Source: Endozoicomonas_A sp049275935 (lineage in GTDB: Bacteria > Pseudomonadota > Gammaproteobacteria > Pseudomonadales > Endozoicomonadaceae). Taken from it: 64,000 nucleotides of DNA. The stretch lies in assembly GCF_049275935.1 (NCBI RefSeq), contig NZ_CP184830.1, positions 3,472,001 through 3,536,000 of the forward strand. The letters run 5' to 3'. The position numbers were made by a program, and so were the translations under genes. Of the stretch, positions 8,513-18,143 are shown piece by piece. Each line of letters starts with the position of its first letter. Positions within the stretch are counted from its first letter, which is position 1. The notes under the pieces were generated by a model. The model was not told where the DNA came from. It did not search any database and saw only the letters and a list, made by a program, of their open reading frames with translations.

Positions 8513-11206
8513 TCAAGGAGTGATACCATCGTCTGGTTCAACATCGACGGCCTTGCGTTTTCGATGTGTTCTTCTGTGATTGTAAAGGACTCTGGCATTC
8601 TTGAAGATTTTTCCGCATTGTCGCTGCTGACCATCTTCCCTGATCACGGTTACGTCACAGGTTTTTGGCCCGCTGTGGAGATTGCTTTTGTGATAGGAAA
8701 GAATTGCAGCATTGTTGCAGGTTGTCCCGCATCGCCGCTGCTGACCATCCACCCCGATAACAGTTAGGTTACAGGTTTGTTTTCCGCTGTGGTTTATTCT
8801 TCTGTGACCGATCAGGGCTACCGCATTCTTGCAGACCTTTCCGCATCGCCATTGCCGACCATCTTCCCCGACAACGGTCAGGTCACAGGTTTTTTGCCCT
8901 GTGTGGTCTCTTCTTCTGTGATCCGAAAGGTCTTGGACACTCCTGCAGGTTTTCCCGCATGGTCGTTGCTGGCCATCTTCTCCGATTACGGTCACGCGAC
9001 AGGTTTTTTGTCCGCTGTGGATTTTTCTTTTGTGATTCGTCAGGGCTTGAGCATTATTGAAGGTCTTGCCGCATGTCCGGTGCAGGCCATTGTCTCTGAT
9101 TATGGCCATGCCACAGGTTTTTTGTTCGCTGTGGACTTTTCTTCTGTGTTGCGCCAGATTTCGAGAACTATTGAAGGTCTTACCGCATTGCCGCAGCTGA
9201 TCATCTCCATCGAACGCGATCACACTACAGGTGTGTTGCCCATTGTGGTAACTGCTTTTGTGATATGACAGGGCTTGATAGCTATTGTAGACTGTTCCGC
9301 ACGACCGCAGCATACCATCCTCCCCGACCAGGGTCAGGCTACAGGTTTTTTGCCCGCTGTGAACTTTTTTTTTGTGGTCCGACAAGGTTCTGACACTGCT
9401 AAAGACCAATCCGCATGGTCGCAGTTGATTATCTTCGCTGACCAGAGTTGCGGTACAGGTTTGTTGGCCGCTGTGGTATCTGCTTCTGTGAGATGTCAGG
9501 GCTTGAAGATTCTTGCAGCCTTTCCCGCAAGGCTGCGACTGACCATCCTCTCCGATAATGGTCTCTTCACAGGTTTTTGGACCGGAGTGGAGGCCCCTTT
9601 TGTGATTGCTCAGAACCGCAAGATTCTTGAAGATCCTCCCGCACGGCCGCTGTTGACCATCTTCTCCGACTACGGTCAAGGTACAGGTTTGTTGCCCAGT
9701 GTGCTTTCTTCTTTTGTGGTCCGACAGCATAACGGCACTCTTGCAGACCTTTCCGCATAGCTGAGGCTGACCATCCTCCATATAGACTGGCTGGTCGCAG
9801 GTTTTTTTTTCGGTGTGGGCATTTCTTTTGTGATCCGATAGCGCTCTGGTGCTGCTGCAGACCTTCCCGCATGGCTGTTGCCGACCATTTTCCCCGACCA
9901 CAGTTATCTGGCAGCTTTGTTGCCCGGTGTGACTTTTTCTTTTGTGGTCCGTCAGGGCTTGGGCATTCTTGCAGACTGTCCCGCATGGCTGTTGCTGACC
10001 ATCTTCGCCGATCACAGTGACTTGACAGACTTTTTGACCGCTGTGGATTCTTCTACGGTGGTTCGACAGGACATAACTATTCTTGCAGACTGCCCCGCAG
10101 GGCTGCGGCTGACCATCTTCTCTGATTACTATTGTTTCACAGACTTTTTGCTCGCTGTTGGTTGTGACTTGTGCTGTGGCTGTCTCGATAAAAGGAGTCT
10201 CGCAAAGAGTATGTTGGTTCAGATCAAGTGGGTATGATTCAATGGTTGTTGGTTGTGCTTCTGAATGATTAAGTTTAACGAAAATCCCTTCTTCTTCGAG
10301 AAGATATTGTGGGTCGAACAGTGCATTAATGTCGCCAAAATCACTGGTGTTCCAGGGCATGCTCCCCGGGTATGTCAAATCATTTCTGAATGACCCGGCA
10401 AAGTCATTTATATAAGCTACCTCGTCTATAGGTAGGCTTTCTTCCGGCTTTGGCGGCCATTCAGCGGACTCTCTGCTATCGGATGAGTGTCGGAGTCGAC
10501 AAGTGCCATGACAGGAATTGACGAAACAATTTAACCCCAAAGTATGTCGATGTGGTTGAGAGTCTTCGTTACCGTCGCCAGAGTCAGAATGCAGGGGATT
10601 ATTATAAGCTCCTGTGAGCTGGCTGGCGGCTTCTGTGGTTTGTTGGCCGGATGATTGTGAGCGCTGATATTGTGATGGGTTGTGTTCAGAACCGGACATC
10701 ATAGTGATGATCGCAAGTCTGTGATTTTGACTCGCCTGTTTTTGTTTAATTGGCTTAAACAGCAGTGAATCAGAGTTCCAATAGCTTTTTAAAAGCCAGG
10801 CAGCAGCGACAACTGCTCCTGCAGGTAGCCATGAATAAGGAGTGGAGTACTGAGGAGCGTCTTTGCTAGTCAGAATCATTTCGTAAGCAGCCAGCAACTT
10901 CGTGGCGTAGAGCCATTGCCACGAAGTCGACTCAATGAGTGGCATTTTCATCCCGTAACTGTCAGGTCTGTGTCGTTTGTCATCTGATGGCAAAACAGGG
11001 TCTGCATAGCCGTATGTGTCGGCAATGTCTGACGGGTTGCCCGACGATGTTTGCCGGACAGGCTTTATAGAGAAGTTCTGGTTTGGAAAATCTGTGTTCT
11101 GTTCAAGCTCGATAATAAAATGTCTTGTCAACGATCTGGCCTGACAGATGACAAACAATGACAGTAACAGCAATAGCAGCGCTGCAAAGATTGAGTGTTT
11201 AATAAT
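8513..11206 (-). CDS. Secreted fourteen-finger C2H2-like protein
   Basis: About 897 residues from the ATT at 11206. After the signal peptide (SVICQA), both hydrophobic segments (ISW changed to TSW) and LNCFVNSCHGTCRL, the linker differs from its neighbours: it has NDLTYPGSMPWNTSDFGD and a LLEEEGIFVKLNHSEAQP segment, as in the 46-56 kb copies. Fourteen fingers fill the last 545 residues or so. Fingers 7 to 10 carry Phe or Tyr at the Cys/Phe site (LVF, TVY, KTF, KTF), closest to classical fingers. The C-terminus is HRRTHRKRKAVDVEPDDGITP. The leader inverted repeat is mostly lost. Two hydrophobic segments could make this a membrane-tethered protein instead of a free one. Confidence 0.87.
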   Translation of the reverse strand: MIKHSIFAALLLLLLSLFVICQARSLTRHFIIELEQNTDFPNQNFSIKPVRQTSSGNPSDIADTYGYADPVLPSDDKRHRPDSYGMKMPLIESTSWQWLYATKLLAAYEMILTSKDAPQYSTPYSWLPAGAVVAAAWLLKSYWNSDSLLFKPIKQKQASQNHRLAIITMMSGSEHNPSQYQRSQSSGQQTTEAASQLTGAYNNPLHSDSGDGNEDSQPHRHTLGLNCFVNSCHGTCRLRHSSDSRESAEWPPKPEESLPIDEVAYINDFAGSFRNDLTYPGSMPWNTSDFGDINALFDPQYLLEEEGIFVKLNHSEAQPTTIESYPLDLNQHTLCETPFIETATAQVTTNSEQKVCETIVIREDGQPQPCGAVCKNSYVLSNHRRRIHSGQKVCQVTVIGEDGQQQPCGTVCKNAQALTDHKRKSHTGQQSCQITVVGENGRQQPCGKVCSSTRALSDHKRNAHTEKKTCDQPVYMEDGQPQLCGKVCKSAVMLSDHKRRKHTGQQTCTLTVVGEDGQQRPCGRIFKNLAVLSNHKRGLHSGPKTCEETIIGEDGQSQPCGKGCKNLQALTSHRSRYHSGQQTCTATLVSEDNQLRPCGLVFSSVRTLSDHKKKVHSGQKTCSLTLVGEDGMLRSCGTVYNSYQALSYHKSSYHNGQHTCSVIAFDGDDQLRQCGKTFNSSRNLAQHRRKVHSEQKTCGMAIIRDNGLHRTCGKTFNNAQALTNHKRKIHSGQKTCRVTVIGEDGQQRPCGKTCRSVQDLSDHRRRDHTGQKTCDLTVVGEDGRQWRCGKVCKNAVALIGHRRINHSGKQTCNLTVIGVDGQQRRCGTTCNNAAILSYHKSNLHSGPKTCDVTVIREDGQQRQCGKIFKNARVLYNHRRTHRKRKAVDVEPDDGITP

Positions 11207-11298
11207 TCTGTGCCTGCCTTCTGGTATACAGAGAGGAAGAATAGATCAAGTAAACAGGCGTGTTCTTTTGTCTTTCTCATGAAAGGGCAGGTCTCTGT

Positions 11299-13530
11299 TC
11301 AAGGACTGAAGTCATCGTCCCGGCTGTCATTAACAGGGTTGCGTTTTCGATGTGTTCTTTTGTGATCCCGCAGAGCTTGAGCATTCTTGCAGATCTTCCT
11401 GCACAATCGCTGTCGACCATCCTTCCCGACCATGTTCAAGTCACAGGTTTTTTGTCCGCTGTGGACACTGCTTTTGTGAGTCGACAGAGCAGCGGGATTC
11501 TTGCAGATTGTCTTGCATGGCCTCTGCATTCCATCCTCCCCAACCAGGGTCAAGTTACAGGTTTGTTGCCCACCGTGTTTTCTTCTTTTGTGGTCCGACA
11601 TGACTTTGGCACTCTTGCAGGGCTTCCCGCATGGCTGCTGCATGCCATCTTCCCCGACCACGAGCATGTCACAGGTTTGTTGCCTTGTGTGGTTTCTTCT
11701 TTTGTGATCCGCCAGGCTCTGAGCATTCTTGCAGAGCATCCGGCATGGTCGTTTCTGGCCACTTTTTGTGACCACGGTTACGGAACAGGTTCTTTGCCCG
11801 CTGTGGATAAAGCTTCTATGAGCCGAAAGGGCATGAGCATTCTTGAAGACCCGCCTGCACGGCTGCAGTTGGCCATCTTTCCCGATTAGGGTTGCGTCAC
11901 AGGTTTTTTGCCCGCTGTGACTTATTCTTTTGTGTTCCGCCAGGATTTGACTACTTTTGCAGACCTTTCCGCATTGACAAGGTTGGCCATCCTCCCCGAG
12001 CACTGTCTCGCCACAGATTTTTTGCCCGGAGTGGTGTCTTCTTTTGTGATCTGAGAGGGCTTTAATATTGTTGCAGACCTTTCCACAGAGTTGCGGTTGG
12101 CCATCCTTCCCGAGCACTGTCTGGGCACAGGTTTGTTGTCCGGTGTGATGTCTTCTTTTGTGATCTGACAGGTTTTTGATGCTTTTACAGACTTTTCCAC
12201 AGAGTTGCGGTTGGCCATCCTCGCCGAGCACCGTCTCGCAACAGGTTCGAGGCCCCGAGTGGTGTCTTCTTTTGTGATCTGACAGGGCTTTGATACTGCT
12301 GCAGACTCTTCCACATAGTCGTTGCTGACCATCTTCCCCAAGCAGTTTGTCGACACAGATATGTTGCCCGGAGTGGTCTCTTTTTTTTTGATCCAAAAGG
12401 CCTTGTTGGCAATGGTTAGCGCCTGTGTAAGGGAGACAACCCGAAGATGAAGTCTCTGCCGATTCAATGTCGTCCGTCTGAGAGTCTTTATTGTCTGATG
12501 TCGTGAATATAATCTTATCAGCTGCTGCCTGGGCTGTCCGGGAAGGATGAATCAGGTTTTGATTCCATTGGGTTGATGCTGTTGTTTGTTGTGCTTCCAA
12601 AGTTTCTGCCGGGGGAGTGCAATGGATTAGCGAAATGGAAAACGGGTTTTTTTCGGCAAGACCATGACTACCCAGATTGAGTAACCCATTGATTATGAGC
12701 AAATCATCGGTGGTGACGGGTAAATGCCAAAACATCGTCAGTGGTCGGGTTTTTACAGTACAGGCGGCCACTGCACTCAATGAATGTGCATTATCGAATG
12801 ATGGTCGGAATCGACAAACACCGTTACAGGGATAGACGAAACAATTTAAACCCAAAGTATGTCGATGTGATTGAGGGTCCTCGTTATCGTCACCGAAGCC
12901 AGAATGCCAGGGGCTGGTAAAAGACCCTTCGGGATAGGGGGTGGTTCTCGGAGCCTGTTGGCCAGATGCTTGTGAAGGTTGATATTGTGATGTCTGATAT
13001 TGTGATGGGTTGCGTTCAGAACCAGGCGTCATAGTGATGATCGAAAGCGGGTCATTTATACTCGCCTCCTGTTGTTCATAAGGATTGAATAAGGATGACA
13101 CAGGGTTCCGATAGTTGTTTAAAAGCCATCCGACAGCTACGACCGCTTCCAGGGGTAATGATGAATAAAGGTTGAACCCCGTCGGGGCGTCTTTGGTGGT
13201 CAGGATAAGTTCAAAAACAACCAGCAGATTTGCGGCATAAAGCCATTGCCATGAAATCGATTCAATAAGGGGCGTTTTCAGCCCGTAACTGCAAGTTTTC
13301 TGTCGTTTTTTATCTGATGACAAACTGGGTTCAATACTACCGTTTTTGTCGGCAATGTCTGACAGGGGGCCTGGCAATATATGCAATTCGTTTTTTATCG
13401 AAAAGTGCTGTTCAGGAAAATCAGCATTCTGTTCAAGCTCGACAATAAAACGTCTTACCAATGGCTTGGCCTGGCAAATGACCGACAACGACAGCAACAG
13501 CAGTGTTGCAAAGAGAGAGTGTTTAATAAT
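11299..13530 (-). CDS. Secreted nine-finger C2H2-like protein
   Basis: About 743 residues from the ATT at 13530. Standard N-terminal half: signal peptide ending SVICQA, DKKRQKTCSYG, both hydrophobic segments, FNPYEQQ and LNCFVYPCNGVCRF. The linker contains a short duplication (QYQTSQYQPSQ), LIINGLLNLGSHG and CLPYTGANHCQQG. Fingers 1 to 3 are nearly identical to each other (SIKALSDHKRRHH), which points to recent duplication of a single 114-bp unit. Fingers 6, 8 and 9 have PCR, PCK and LCR instead of PCG. The tail is HRKRNPVNDSRDDDFSP, so the basic cluster is weaker than usual. Confidence 0.87.
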   Translation of the reverse strand: MIKHSLFATLLLLSLSVICQAKPLVRRFIVELEQNADFPEQHFSIKNELHILPGPLSDIADKNGSIEPSLSSDKKRQKTCSYGLKTPLIESISWQWLYAANLLVVFELILTTKDAPTGFNLYSSLPLEAVVAVGWLLNNYRNPVSSLFNPYEQQEASINDPLSIITMTPGSERNPSQYQTSQYQPSQASGQQAPRTTPYPEGSFTSPWHSGFGDDNEDPQSHRHTLGLNCFVYPCNGVCRFRPSFDNAHSLSAVAACTVKTRPLTMFWHLPVTTDDLLIINGLLNLGSHGLAEKNPFSISLIHCTPPAETLEAQQTTASTQWNQNLIHPSRTAQAAADKIIFTTSDNKDSQTDDIESAETSSSGCLPYTGANHCQQGLLDQKKRDHSGQHICVDKLLGEDGQQRLCGRVCSSIKALSDHKRRHHSGPRTCCETVLGEDGQPQLCGKVCKSIKNLSDHKRRHHTGQQTCAQTVLGKDGQPQLCGKVCNNIKALSDHKRRHHSGQKICGETVLGEDGQPCQCGKVCKSSQILAEHKRISHSGQKTCDATLIGKDGQLQPCRRVFKNAHALSAHRSFIHSGQRTCSVTVVTKSGQKRPCRMLCKNAQSLADHKRRNHTRQQTCDMLVVGEDGMQQPCGKPCKSAKVMSDHKRRKHGGQQTCNLTLVGEDGMQRPCKTICKNPAALSTHKSSVHSGQKTCDLNMVGKDGRQRLCRKICKNAQALRDHKRTHRKRNPVNDSRDDDFSP

Positions 13531-13569
13531 TCTATCTCTGCCTTCTGGTCTACAGAGAGGAAGGATAGA
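13531..13569 (-). promoter_or_regulatory. Leader inverted repeat of the 11299-13530 gene
   Basis: Arms TCTATC/GATAGA (6 bp) with an inner CCTTC/GAAGG pairing separated by a 4-base bulge. The arrangement relative to the ATT start is the same as in the 9-bp leaders. Confidence 0.35.
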
Positions 13570-13664
13570 TCAAGAAAATAAGTGTGTTTTTGTATCTTCC
13601 TCGAGGAAGGGGGAGTTTCTGCTATTCTCAATTTTCAAACAAAAAACCACATGGGACTGGCAGT

Positions 13665-13964
13665 ATGGGCCTTGAGTCAAGAGTCACGGTACTGGAAGAA
13701 CAACAAGACAAATGGGAGAAAGTGACCGCAAGCTTAAGCGATAGCTTATCGTTTATGCTTCGGTCATATCAGCAATTAGAGATTCACCTGAAAATACATG
13801 ATCGGAAATTTGACAAGATTGACCAACGTTTTAAGGAGGTTAATCAACGTTTTAAGAAGGTTGACCAGCGTTTTGACAAGATTGAAAACTATTTAGAGGA
13901 TCATGACCGTCGTTTTGACAAGATTGAAGACATGCTAATCCAGATCTTCAATAAGCTCGCGTAG
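13665..13964 (+). CDS. Small coiled-coil protein (plus strand)
   Basis: This is the only plus-strand frame that is not a mirror of a finger gene. From ATG at 13665 it gives 99 residues (MGLESRVTVLEEQQDKWEK); the frame is open further upstream, but that sequence matches the leader of the paralogues, so this start is preferred. From about residue 55 it has seven-residue repeats of the type RFDKIDQ, RFKEVNQ, RFKKVDQ, RFDKIEN and again RRFDKIED, a clear heptad coiled coil; it is very acidic/basic and lacks a signal peptide. No strong Shine-Dalgarno sequence is seen. Such repeats occur in many bacterial hypothetical proteins, so no function is assigned. It sits in an enlarged spacer between two finger genes. 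Confidence 0.6.
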   Translation: MGLESRVTVLEEQQDKWEKVTASLSDSLSFMLRSYQQLEIHLKIHDRKFDKIDQRFKEVNQRFKKVDQRFDKIENYLEDHDRRFDKIEDMLIQIFNKLA

Positions 13965-13988
13965 CACAAACCTCACAGGACAGTCAGC

Positions 13989-14030
13989 ACGAGTCTTGAG
14001 GCAACAATCACGTTACTGGGAGCATCGGGA
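13989..14030 (+). pseudogene. Scrap resembling the 5-prime end of the coiled-coil gene
   Basis: Just after the coiled-coil gene the sequence again reads SLEATITLLG in place of GLESRVTVLE, with clear base-level similarity over about 35 bp (AGTCTTGAG, CAATCACGTTACTGG). It looks like the start of a second, lost copy. The match is short, so chance is possible. Confidence 0.4.
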
Positions 14031-14068
14031 ACACTTCCGTCGTTCCCGGCTTCACTCCCGTCATTGCC

Positions 14069-16447
14069 TCAATTCAGATCAACAGGCTTGCGTTTCCGAT
14101 GTATTCTTTTGTGACTCGACAGCTCTGAGGCACTTGTGCAGACCTTCCCACAAAGTCGCTGTTGGCCATTTTCTCCGATCACGGACAGGTTACAGGTTTT
14201 TTGCTCGGTGTGGTCTCTTCTTTTATGGTCCGACAGGGCCTGAGTATTTTTGCAGACCATTCCGCATGGCCGTTGCTGGCCATTATTCCCGGCAATGGCC
14301 AGGCTACAGGTTTTTTGCCCGCTGTGGTATCTGGTTTTGTGAGATGACAGAGAGTTACTATTACCGAAGACCTTGCCGCATGCCTGCTGCTGGCCATCTT
14401 CTCCCACCACGATACTGTCACAGGTTTGTTGTCCGCTGTGGACTCTGCTTTTGTGATCCAGAAGGGCTTGAGCACTTCTGCAGACCGAACCGCATAGTTG
14501 CTCAATGCCATCCTCTGTGAGCACTTTTACGGCACAGGTTTTTTGACCGCTGTGGGCGCTGCTTTTGTGAGACGACAGTGATTGTAAATTCTTGAAGACC
14601 TTCCCACATAGCTCTCGCTGGTTGCCCTTCCCAAGCCAGGTTAGGTCACAGATTTGTTGCCCGCTGTGAGCTACTCTTTTGTGATACAACAGGGCCTTGG
14701 CATTTTTGCGGACTTTCCCGCATGGCCGCAGCTGGCCATTTTTTCCGGCCACGGTCTGGTTGCAGGTTTGTTGTTCGCAGTGGAGTATTTTTTTGTGATT
14801 CATCAGGGCATAAGCATTCTCGCAGACTGTTCCGCATGGCTGCTTTTCGCCATCCTCCCTGACTACTGTTACGACACAGGTTTTTTGTCCGGTATGGTAT
14901 TGGCTTTTGTGAGTTGAAAGTACTTTTTTATTCTTGCAGACCTTTCCGCATTGCCATCGCTGACCATCTTTCCCGGCTACGGTCATCTCGCAGGTTTTTT
15001 GCCCGGTATGGGTTCTTTTGTGGGATGACAGAGCTTTAGCGCTCCTGAAGAGCTTCCCGCATGGCTCTTGCTGGCCATCTTTCCTGATCATGATCTCGTT
15101 ACAGGTTTCTTGTCCGGCGTGGTCCCTGTTTTTGTGATTAAACAAGTCTAAAGCATTTTTGAAGACCTTTTCGCATGGCCGTTGCCGGTCATCCTTCCCG
15201 GTCACAATCTCGTCACAGGTTTTTTGTCCGCAGTGGTATCTTCTTTTGTGTGACATCAGGGCCTGTAGATTCTTGCTGAGCACTCCGCATGGCCGCCGCT
15301 GGCCATCCTCCCCGATCACGGTAAGGTTACAGGTTCGTTGCCCGGTGTGAGCTTTTCTTTTGTGATCCGACAAGGCGTATTTACCCTTGTAAACCTTTCC
15401 ACATAGCTGCAGTTGGCCATCCTTCCCGACCAGGGGCAGGTTACAGGTTTGTTGCCCGCAGTGGAGTGATCTTTTGTGGACCGCCAGGGCGCGAGCATTC
15501 TTGCAGACCTTCCCGCATGACGACTGTTGCTCATTCTTCCCGAACACTATCATGTTGCAGATTAATTGCCCGGCATTGCCAGTTGTATGGGCTACCCCTG
15601 TATTCTCTGAGTCTGAGGCGACGCCATTTTTAAAGTTGCAACGATAACAGTGTGCATTGGCCAAATGAGAGCATGAGCTCTGTCCGGGTGTTGATCCTGT
15701 GTGGTCTGTTGAACTTTTGGATGAATCCAAAGATTGTCGGAATTGGCAAATGTCAATACAGGGATGGACGAAACAATTCAGACCCAAAGTATGTGAGTGC
15801 TGTTGAGGGTTTTCGTTACCGTCGGCAGAATCATAATAAAGAAGTTGAGTGAAATAGCTTTTAGGGAAGGTGATGGTCTGTCGGACTGGCTGGCCGGATG
15901 ATTCTGATGGTGTGGTTTGTTGTGAGACATGTTCAGAGCCAGCCATCACAGTGGTGATCGCAAACGGATGATCCTGAATCGCCTTTTTTTGTTCAATCGG
16001 GCTAAACAGCGTTGAATTGGGGTTCCAATAGCTTTTTAAGAGCCAACTGACAGTGATAGCCGCTTCTGATGGCAGCCATGAATAAGCGTTTCGCCATAGA
16101 GAGCTGTCTTTGCTGGTCAGGATCAGTTCATAAGCAATCAGTAGGTTAGTGGTGCAGAGCCATTGCCACGAAATCGAGTCAATGAAGGTGGTTTTCACTC
16201 CGTAACTGTCAGGTTTATGTCGTTTGTTATGGGATGGCAACCCGGGCTCTGCATAGCCGTGTTCGTCGACAATGCCTGACGGAGGGCCCGACAATATACG
16301 CAAGTCGTGTTTTATAGCAAAGTGCTGTTTGGGAAAATCAGCATTCTGTTCAAGCTCGACAATAAAACGTCTTACCAATGGCTTGGCCTGGCAAATGACG
16401 GACAACGACAGCAAGAGCAGCGCTGCAAAGAGAGAGTGTTTAATAAT
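14069..16447 (-). CDS. Secreted thirteen-finger C2H2-like protein
   Basis: About 792 residues from the ATT at 16447. Signal peptide (SVICQA), both hydrophobic segments (second: YSWLPSEAAITVSWLLKSYW), FSPIEQK and LNCFVHPCIDICQF, in which the usual Gly is Asp. The linker keeps a CPHL-type motif, CSHLANAHCYRC. Thirteen fingers occupy the last 505 residues. Finger 5 is H-X3-H (HKRTHTGQKTC), the spacing otherwise kept for the last finger, which suggests a former C-terminal finger with more units added behind it. Finger 8 has Arg and finger 3 Ser at the Cys/Phe site. The tail stops at HRKRKPVDLN. Confidence 0.87.
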   Translation of the reverse strand: MIKHSLFAALLLLSLSVICQAKPLVRRFIVELEQNADFPKQHFAIKHDLRILSGPPSGIVDEHGYAEPGLPSHNKRHKPDSYGVKTTFIDSISWQWLCTTNLLIAYELILTSKDSSLWRNAYSWLPSEAAITVSWLLKSYWNPNSTLFSPIEQKKAIQDHPFAITTVMAGSEHVSQQTTPSESSGQPVRQTITFPKSYFTQLLYYDSADGNENPQQHSHTLGLNCFVHPCIDICQFRQSLDSSKSSTDHTGSTPGQSSCSHLANAHCYRCNFKNGVASDSENTGVAHTTGNAGQLICNMIVFGKNEQQSSCGKVCKNARALAVHKRSLHCGQQTCNLPLVGKDGQLQLCGKVYKGKYALSDHKRKAHTGQRTCNLTVIGEDGQRRPCGVLSKNLQALMSHKRRYHCGQKTCDEIVTGKDDRQRPCEKVFKNALDLFNHKNRDHAGQETCNEIMIRKDGQQEPCGKLFRSAKALSSHKRTHTGQKTCEMTVAGKDGQRWQCGKVCKNKKVLSTHKSQYHTGQKTCVVTVVREDGEKQPCGTVCENAYALMNHKKILHCEQQTCNQTVAGKNGQLRPCGKVRKNAKALLYHKRVAHSGQQICDLTWLGKGNQRELCGKVFKNLQSLSSHKSSAHSGQKTCAVKVLTEDGIEQLCGSVCRSAQALLDHKSRVHSGQQTCDSIVVGEDGQQQACGKVFGNSNSLSSHKTRYHSGQKTCSLAIAGNNGQQRPCGMVCKNTQALSDHKRRDHTEQKTCNLSVIGENGQQRLCGKVCTSASELSSHKRIHRKRKPVDLN

Positions 16448-16486
16448 TCTATCTCTGCCTTCTGGTGTACAGAGAGGAAGGATAGA
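16448..16486 (-). promoter_or_regulatory. Leader inverted repeat of the 14069-16447 gene
   Basis: The same 6-bp outer arms (TCTATC/GATAGA) and bulged inner stem as the leader at 13531. The two leaders differ at only one or two bases, so they were probably copied together. Confidence 0.35.
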
Positions 16487-16539
16487 TCAAGAAAATAAGT
16501 GTGTTTTTGTATATTGCTCATGGAAAGGCGAGTGTCTGT

Positions 16540-18051
16540 TCAAGGATTAAGGCCACTGCCCCAATTCACATCAACAGGCTTGCGTTTTCGATGTGTTCTT
16601 TTGTGATTCCTCAGCTCCATGGCATTTTTGCAGACCTTTCCACAGGGTTGTTGCTGGCCATCTTCCCCGATCACGAGCAGGCTACAGGTTTGTTGCCCGG
16701 AGTGGTTTCTTCTTTTATGATTCCAAAGGACTGAAGCATTCTTGCAGATCAGCCCGCATGGACGTTGTTGGCCATCCTTCCCGTTTATGACCACGCTACA
16801 GGTTTTTTGCCCGCTGTGGTTTCTTCTTTTGTGATCCAACAGGCTCTGAGTACTCTTGCAAACCATCCCGCATAGTCGCTGAATGCCATCCTCTCCGACC
16901 ATTTTTACTTCACAGGTTCTCTGTCCGCTGTGGTATTTGCTTTTGTGATCCGACATGGCTTTAGCGCTTTTGCGGATCGCCCCGCATTGGTGAGACAGGC
17001 CATCCTCTCTAAGCAGGGTTACGTCACAGATTTGTTGCCCGGTGTGGTGGTTGCTTTTGTGAGAGGACAGTGATTTTTTACTCTTGTAGATCTTCCCACA
17101 TTGCATTAGCTGGCCATCTTCCCTGAACACTATCACGTTGCAGATTGCCAGCCCGGCTGGGGGAGCTGTATTGGCTGATCCTGCAGCCATCGGATTTGAG
17201 GCGACCCCACTTACAGAGTTACAACTACAGTCGTCTATTGCCTAAATGGGGGCATGATCCCGGTTTGGGTGTGGCTCCTGTGCAGTCTTTCGAGATTTCT
17301 ACTGATTTGATTGCTCTGCTATCGGATGAATCGGGAGGTTGTAGAAATTGACAAAGGCCGTTGCAGGGATGGACGAAACAATTCAAACCCAGGGTATGTG
17401 AGTGTTGTTGAGGGCTTTGGTTCCCTTCACCAGAGTCAGAATAAAGGAAATGATTGAAAGAGCCTGCACAATGGTTAGTTACTTGTGGGGCTTGCTGGCC
17501 GGATGATTCTGATGACTGGCCTTATTGTTGGTCATCTATAGAATCATGCATCATAGTGGTGATTGCAAACGTGTGGTTTTCACTCGCCTCTCTTGGTTCA
17601 ATCGGATTAAACAGCAGTGAATACGAGTTCCAATAGTTTGTTAAAAGCTGATCGACAGCGATAGCCGCTTCTACAGGTACCCATGAACAATGGTGGGAGC
17701 TTTCACGGGTGTTTCTTGTGATCGGGATGAGTTCGTATGCAACCAGGAGATTTGTTGCGTAAAGCCATTGCTGTGAAATCGATCCAATAAGGAGCGTTTT
17801 ACCCCGTATTCTTCAGGTCTTTGTCGTTTGTCATCTGATGACAGAACGGTCTCTGCATAGTCGTTTTTTCCGGCAATGTCTGGCAGGTTGTCTGACAAAA
17901 TATGCCCGTCAGGCTTTACAGAAAAGTTCTGGTTTGGAGAATCTGTATTGTGTTCAAGCTCGACAATAAATCGTCTCGTCAATGGATTGGCCTGGCAGAT
18001 GACAGACAACGACAGCAACATCAGTGCTACAAAGAGTGAGTATTTAATAAT
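16540..18051 (-). pseudogene. Broken five-finger family copy (two frameshifts and a stop)
   Basis: The N-terminal part (17671-18051) starts normally from ATT at 18051 through DDKRQRPEEYGVK, then loses one base near 17800, so the expected SISQQWLYATNLLVAYELI continues in another frame. That frame meets an in-frame TAA near 17523 (after DDQQ) and a second one-base shift near 17235, inside the CPHLGN motif. The last part (16540-17190) is again open, with five intact fingers and HRKRKPVDVNWGSGLNP. Three lesions make decay more likely than sequencing error. The finger part could still be made if an internal start such as ATG at 17190 is used, but it would lack a signal peptide. Confidence 0.85.
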
Positions 18052-18143
18052 TCTGTCCTTGCCTCCTGTTACACAGAGAGGAAGGATAGATCAAGAAAAT
18101 AAGTGTGTTTTTGTAACTTTCTCATGAAAAGGAAGTTGTCCAT

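Noticed and set aside
8513..11206. CRISPR-like array because of regular 114-bp repeats
   Set aside because: The repeats are coding, diverged and contiguous, with no spacer/direct-repeat structure and no cas genes.
13069..13120. Attachment sites or insertion-sequence ends flanking the array members
   Set aside because: Identity at gene boundaries is explained by gene duplication; no terminal inverted repeats with target duplications or transposase frames were found.
18091..18143. Rho-independent terminators or clear sigma70 promoters in the spacers
   Set aside because: The spacers show short pairs such as CTTTTC/GAAAG but no following T-run, and TTGATC at the leader has no convincing -10 element at the right distance.
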